From: Paenibacillus_S sp043945595
GTDB taxonomy: Bacteria; Bacillota; Bacilli; Paenibacillales; NBRC-103111
Length of the DNA stretch: 64,000 nucleotides
Reading direction: 5' to 3'
NCBI RefSeq assembly: GCF_043945595.1
Contig: NZ_JBIFNP010000001.1
Location: forward strand, 5,332,001-5,396,000
Position 1 is the stretch's first letter, and every line of letters starts with the position of its first letter. The notes below the pieces were generated by a model, which saw nothing but the letters and a program-made list of their open reading frames with translations, had not been told where the DNA came from and searched no databases. Shown here piece after piece: positions 63,500 to 64,000 of this stretch. The position numbers and the translations under genes are program-made.

Positions 63500-64000
63500 T
63501 CAGCCCTCTCCTCTCAGTACATAACCGGCACCGCGAACGGTTTGAATGATCCGTTTGTGCCCGTGACCCTCCGTTTTTTGACGTAATAGCGCAATATATA
63601 CTTCCAATACATTGGATTCGCCGCTGTAATCATAGCCCCAGATTTTTTCCATAATGACATCCCGCGAAAGAACCCGCTTCGGATTCTGCATAAATAAATG
63701 AAGCAGCTCGAATTCCTTGGTCGTCAGCTCAATCAGCTGTCCGCCGCGGAATACCTCCCGCGTATCCAGATCCATGAACACGTCCTGATACTGCAGCCGG
63801 TTCGTCGCAAGCTCGGCTTTCTCGGCCGTTTTCCGGCGAAGCAGCACACGGATCCGCGCCAAAAGCTCCTCCAGCGCAAAGGGCTTGACCAAATAATCGT
63901 CGGCGCCGCTGTCCAGCCCCTTCACGCGGTCGGCGATTTCGTCCTTGGCCGTCAGCATCAGCACGGGAATCGTCGTTCCGCCTTCCCGGATGCGCCGGAC
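63500..64000 (-). CDS. OmpR-family response regulator (N-terminus beyond window)
   Basis: The visible 166 codons cover the end of the receiver domain (IPVLMLTAKDEIADRVKGLDSGADDYLVKPF) and a complete winged helix (LIELTTKEFELLHLFMQNPKRV, NVLEVYIALLRQK). The phosphoacceptor Asp and the start lie beyond the right edge. It pairs with the kinase immediately downstream. Confidence 0.92.
   Translation of the reverse strand, partial: VRRIREGGTTIPVLMLTAKDEIADRVKGLDSGADDYLVKPFALEELLARIRVLLRRKTAEKAELATNRLQYQDVFMDLDTREVFRGGQLIELTTKEFELLHLFMQNPKRVLSRDVIMEKIWGYDYSGESNVLEVYIALLRQKTEGHGHKRIIQTVRGAGYVLRGEG

Overview
The window looks like chromosome from a spore-forming Gram-positive bacterium, most probably Paenibacillus or a close relative. 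The grounds are the moderately high GC, the sporulation genes yhbH, spoVR and prkA, an S-layer-homology surface protein, several YesM/AraC-type two-component systems beside sugar ABC transporters, an AbrB-like regulator and a GSI-beta type glutamine synthetase. I see no tRNA, rRNA, CRISPR array, prophage or IS transposase.

Layout. 1-4130 is the N-terminal part of a very large secreted beta-helix protein that runs off the left edge. 4594-7178 is yhbH-spoVR. 7222-8974 is a VanRS-like two-component pair. 9287-15815 is a CUT1 sugar ABC transporter with its YesM/AraC-type two-component system. 16045-17906 holds an aromatic acid exporter-like protein, a tiny ORF and an XRE regulator. 18425-23495 is a ribose-type ABC transporter with an FGGY sugar kinase. 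23806-24747 is glutaminase. 25187-28078 is a 7TM-DISM-like sensor kinase with its regulator. 28293-31948 holds a GGDEF-EAL protein and a DUF2334 protein. 32234-36623 holds a coat-like Gly/Tyr-rich protein, prkA and a glycerol-1-phosphate dehydrogenase. 36731-42526 holds a DUF2161 nuclease-like protein, a polysaccharide deacetylase, a thioredoxin-reductase-like enzyme and an SLH-anchored S9 peptidase. 42602-53093 holds an MFS transporter and a second CUT1 ABC transporter, divergent from a four-gene operon of histidine kinase, AraC regulator, coiled-coil membrane protein and phosphodiester glycosidase. 53173-64000 is housekeeping: abrB-like, trmL, a PhoP-like regulator, serC, thpR, glnA, aroF, DUF2062, ispH and a final two-component pair cut by the right edge.

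Two things stand out. First, a family of long intergenic palindromes (about 18.1, 45.6, 45.9, 46.1, 55.2 and 57.4 kb) has arms that differ from copy to copy but a nearly constant core: CGCTGTTG on one side and CAAAGGCG on the other. One copy carries a compensatory base-pair change in that core. Two copies lie between convergent genes, carry T-tracts and could act as bidirectional terminators. Second, nine genes carry single-base frameshifts (twelve in total) and two more carry in-frame stops. Because glnA and serC are among them and each repaired gene has the normal family length, I read most of these as sequence errors rather than decay.

The genes suggest a soil or plant-associated saprotroph. 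Surface proteins and secreted enzymes act on polymers, regulated ABC transporters import the sugars, and paired kinases and regulators tune each system. Two copies of a 39-40 bp site sit just upstream of the promoters of the second ABC transporter's permease and binding-protein genes. They are good candidates for the target of the adjacent AraC-type regulator.
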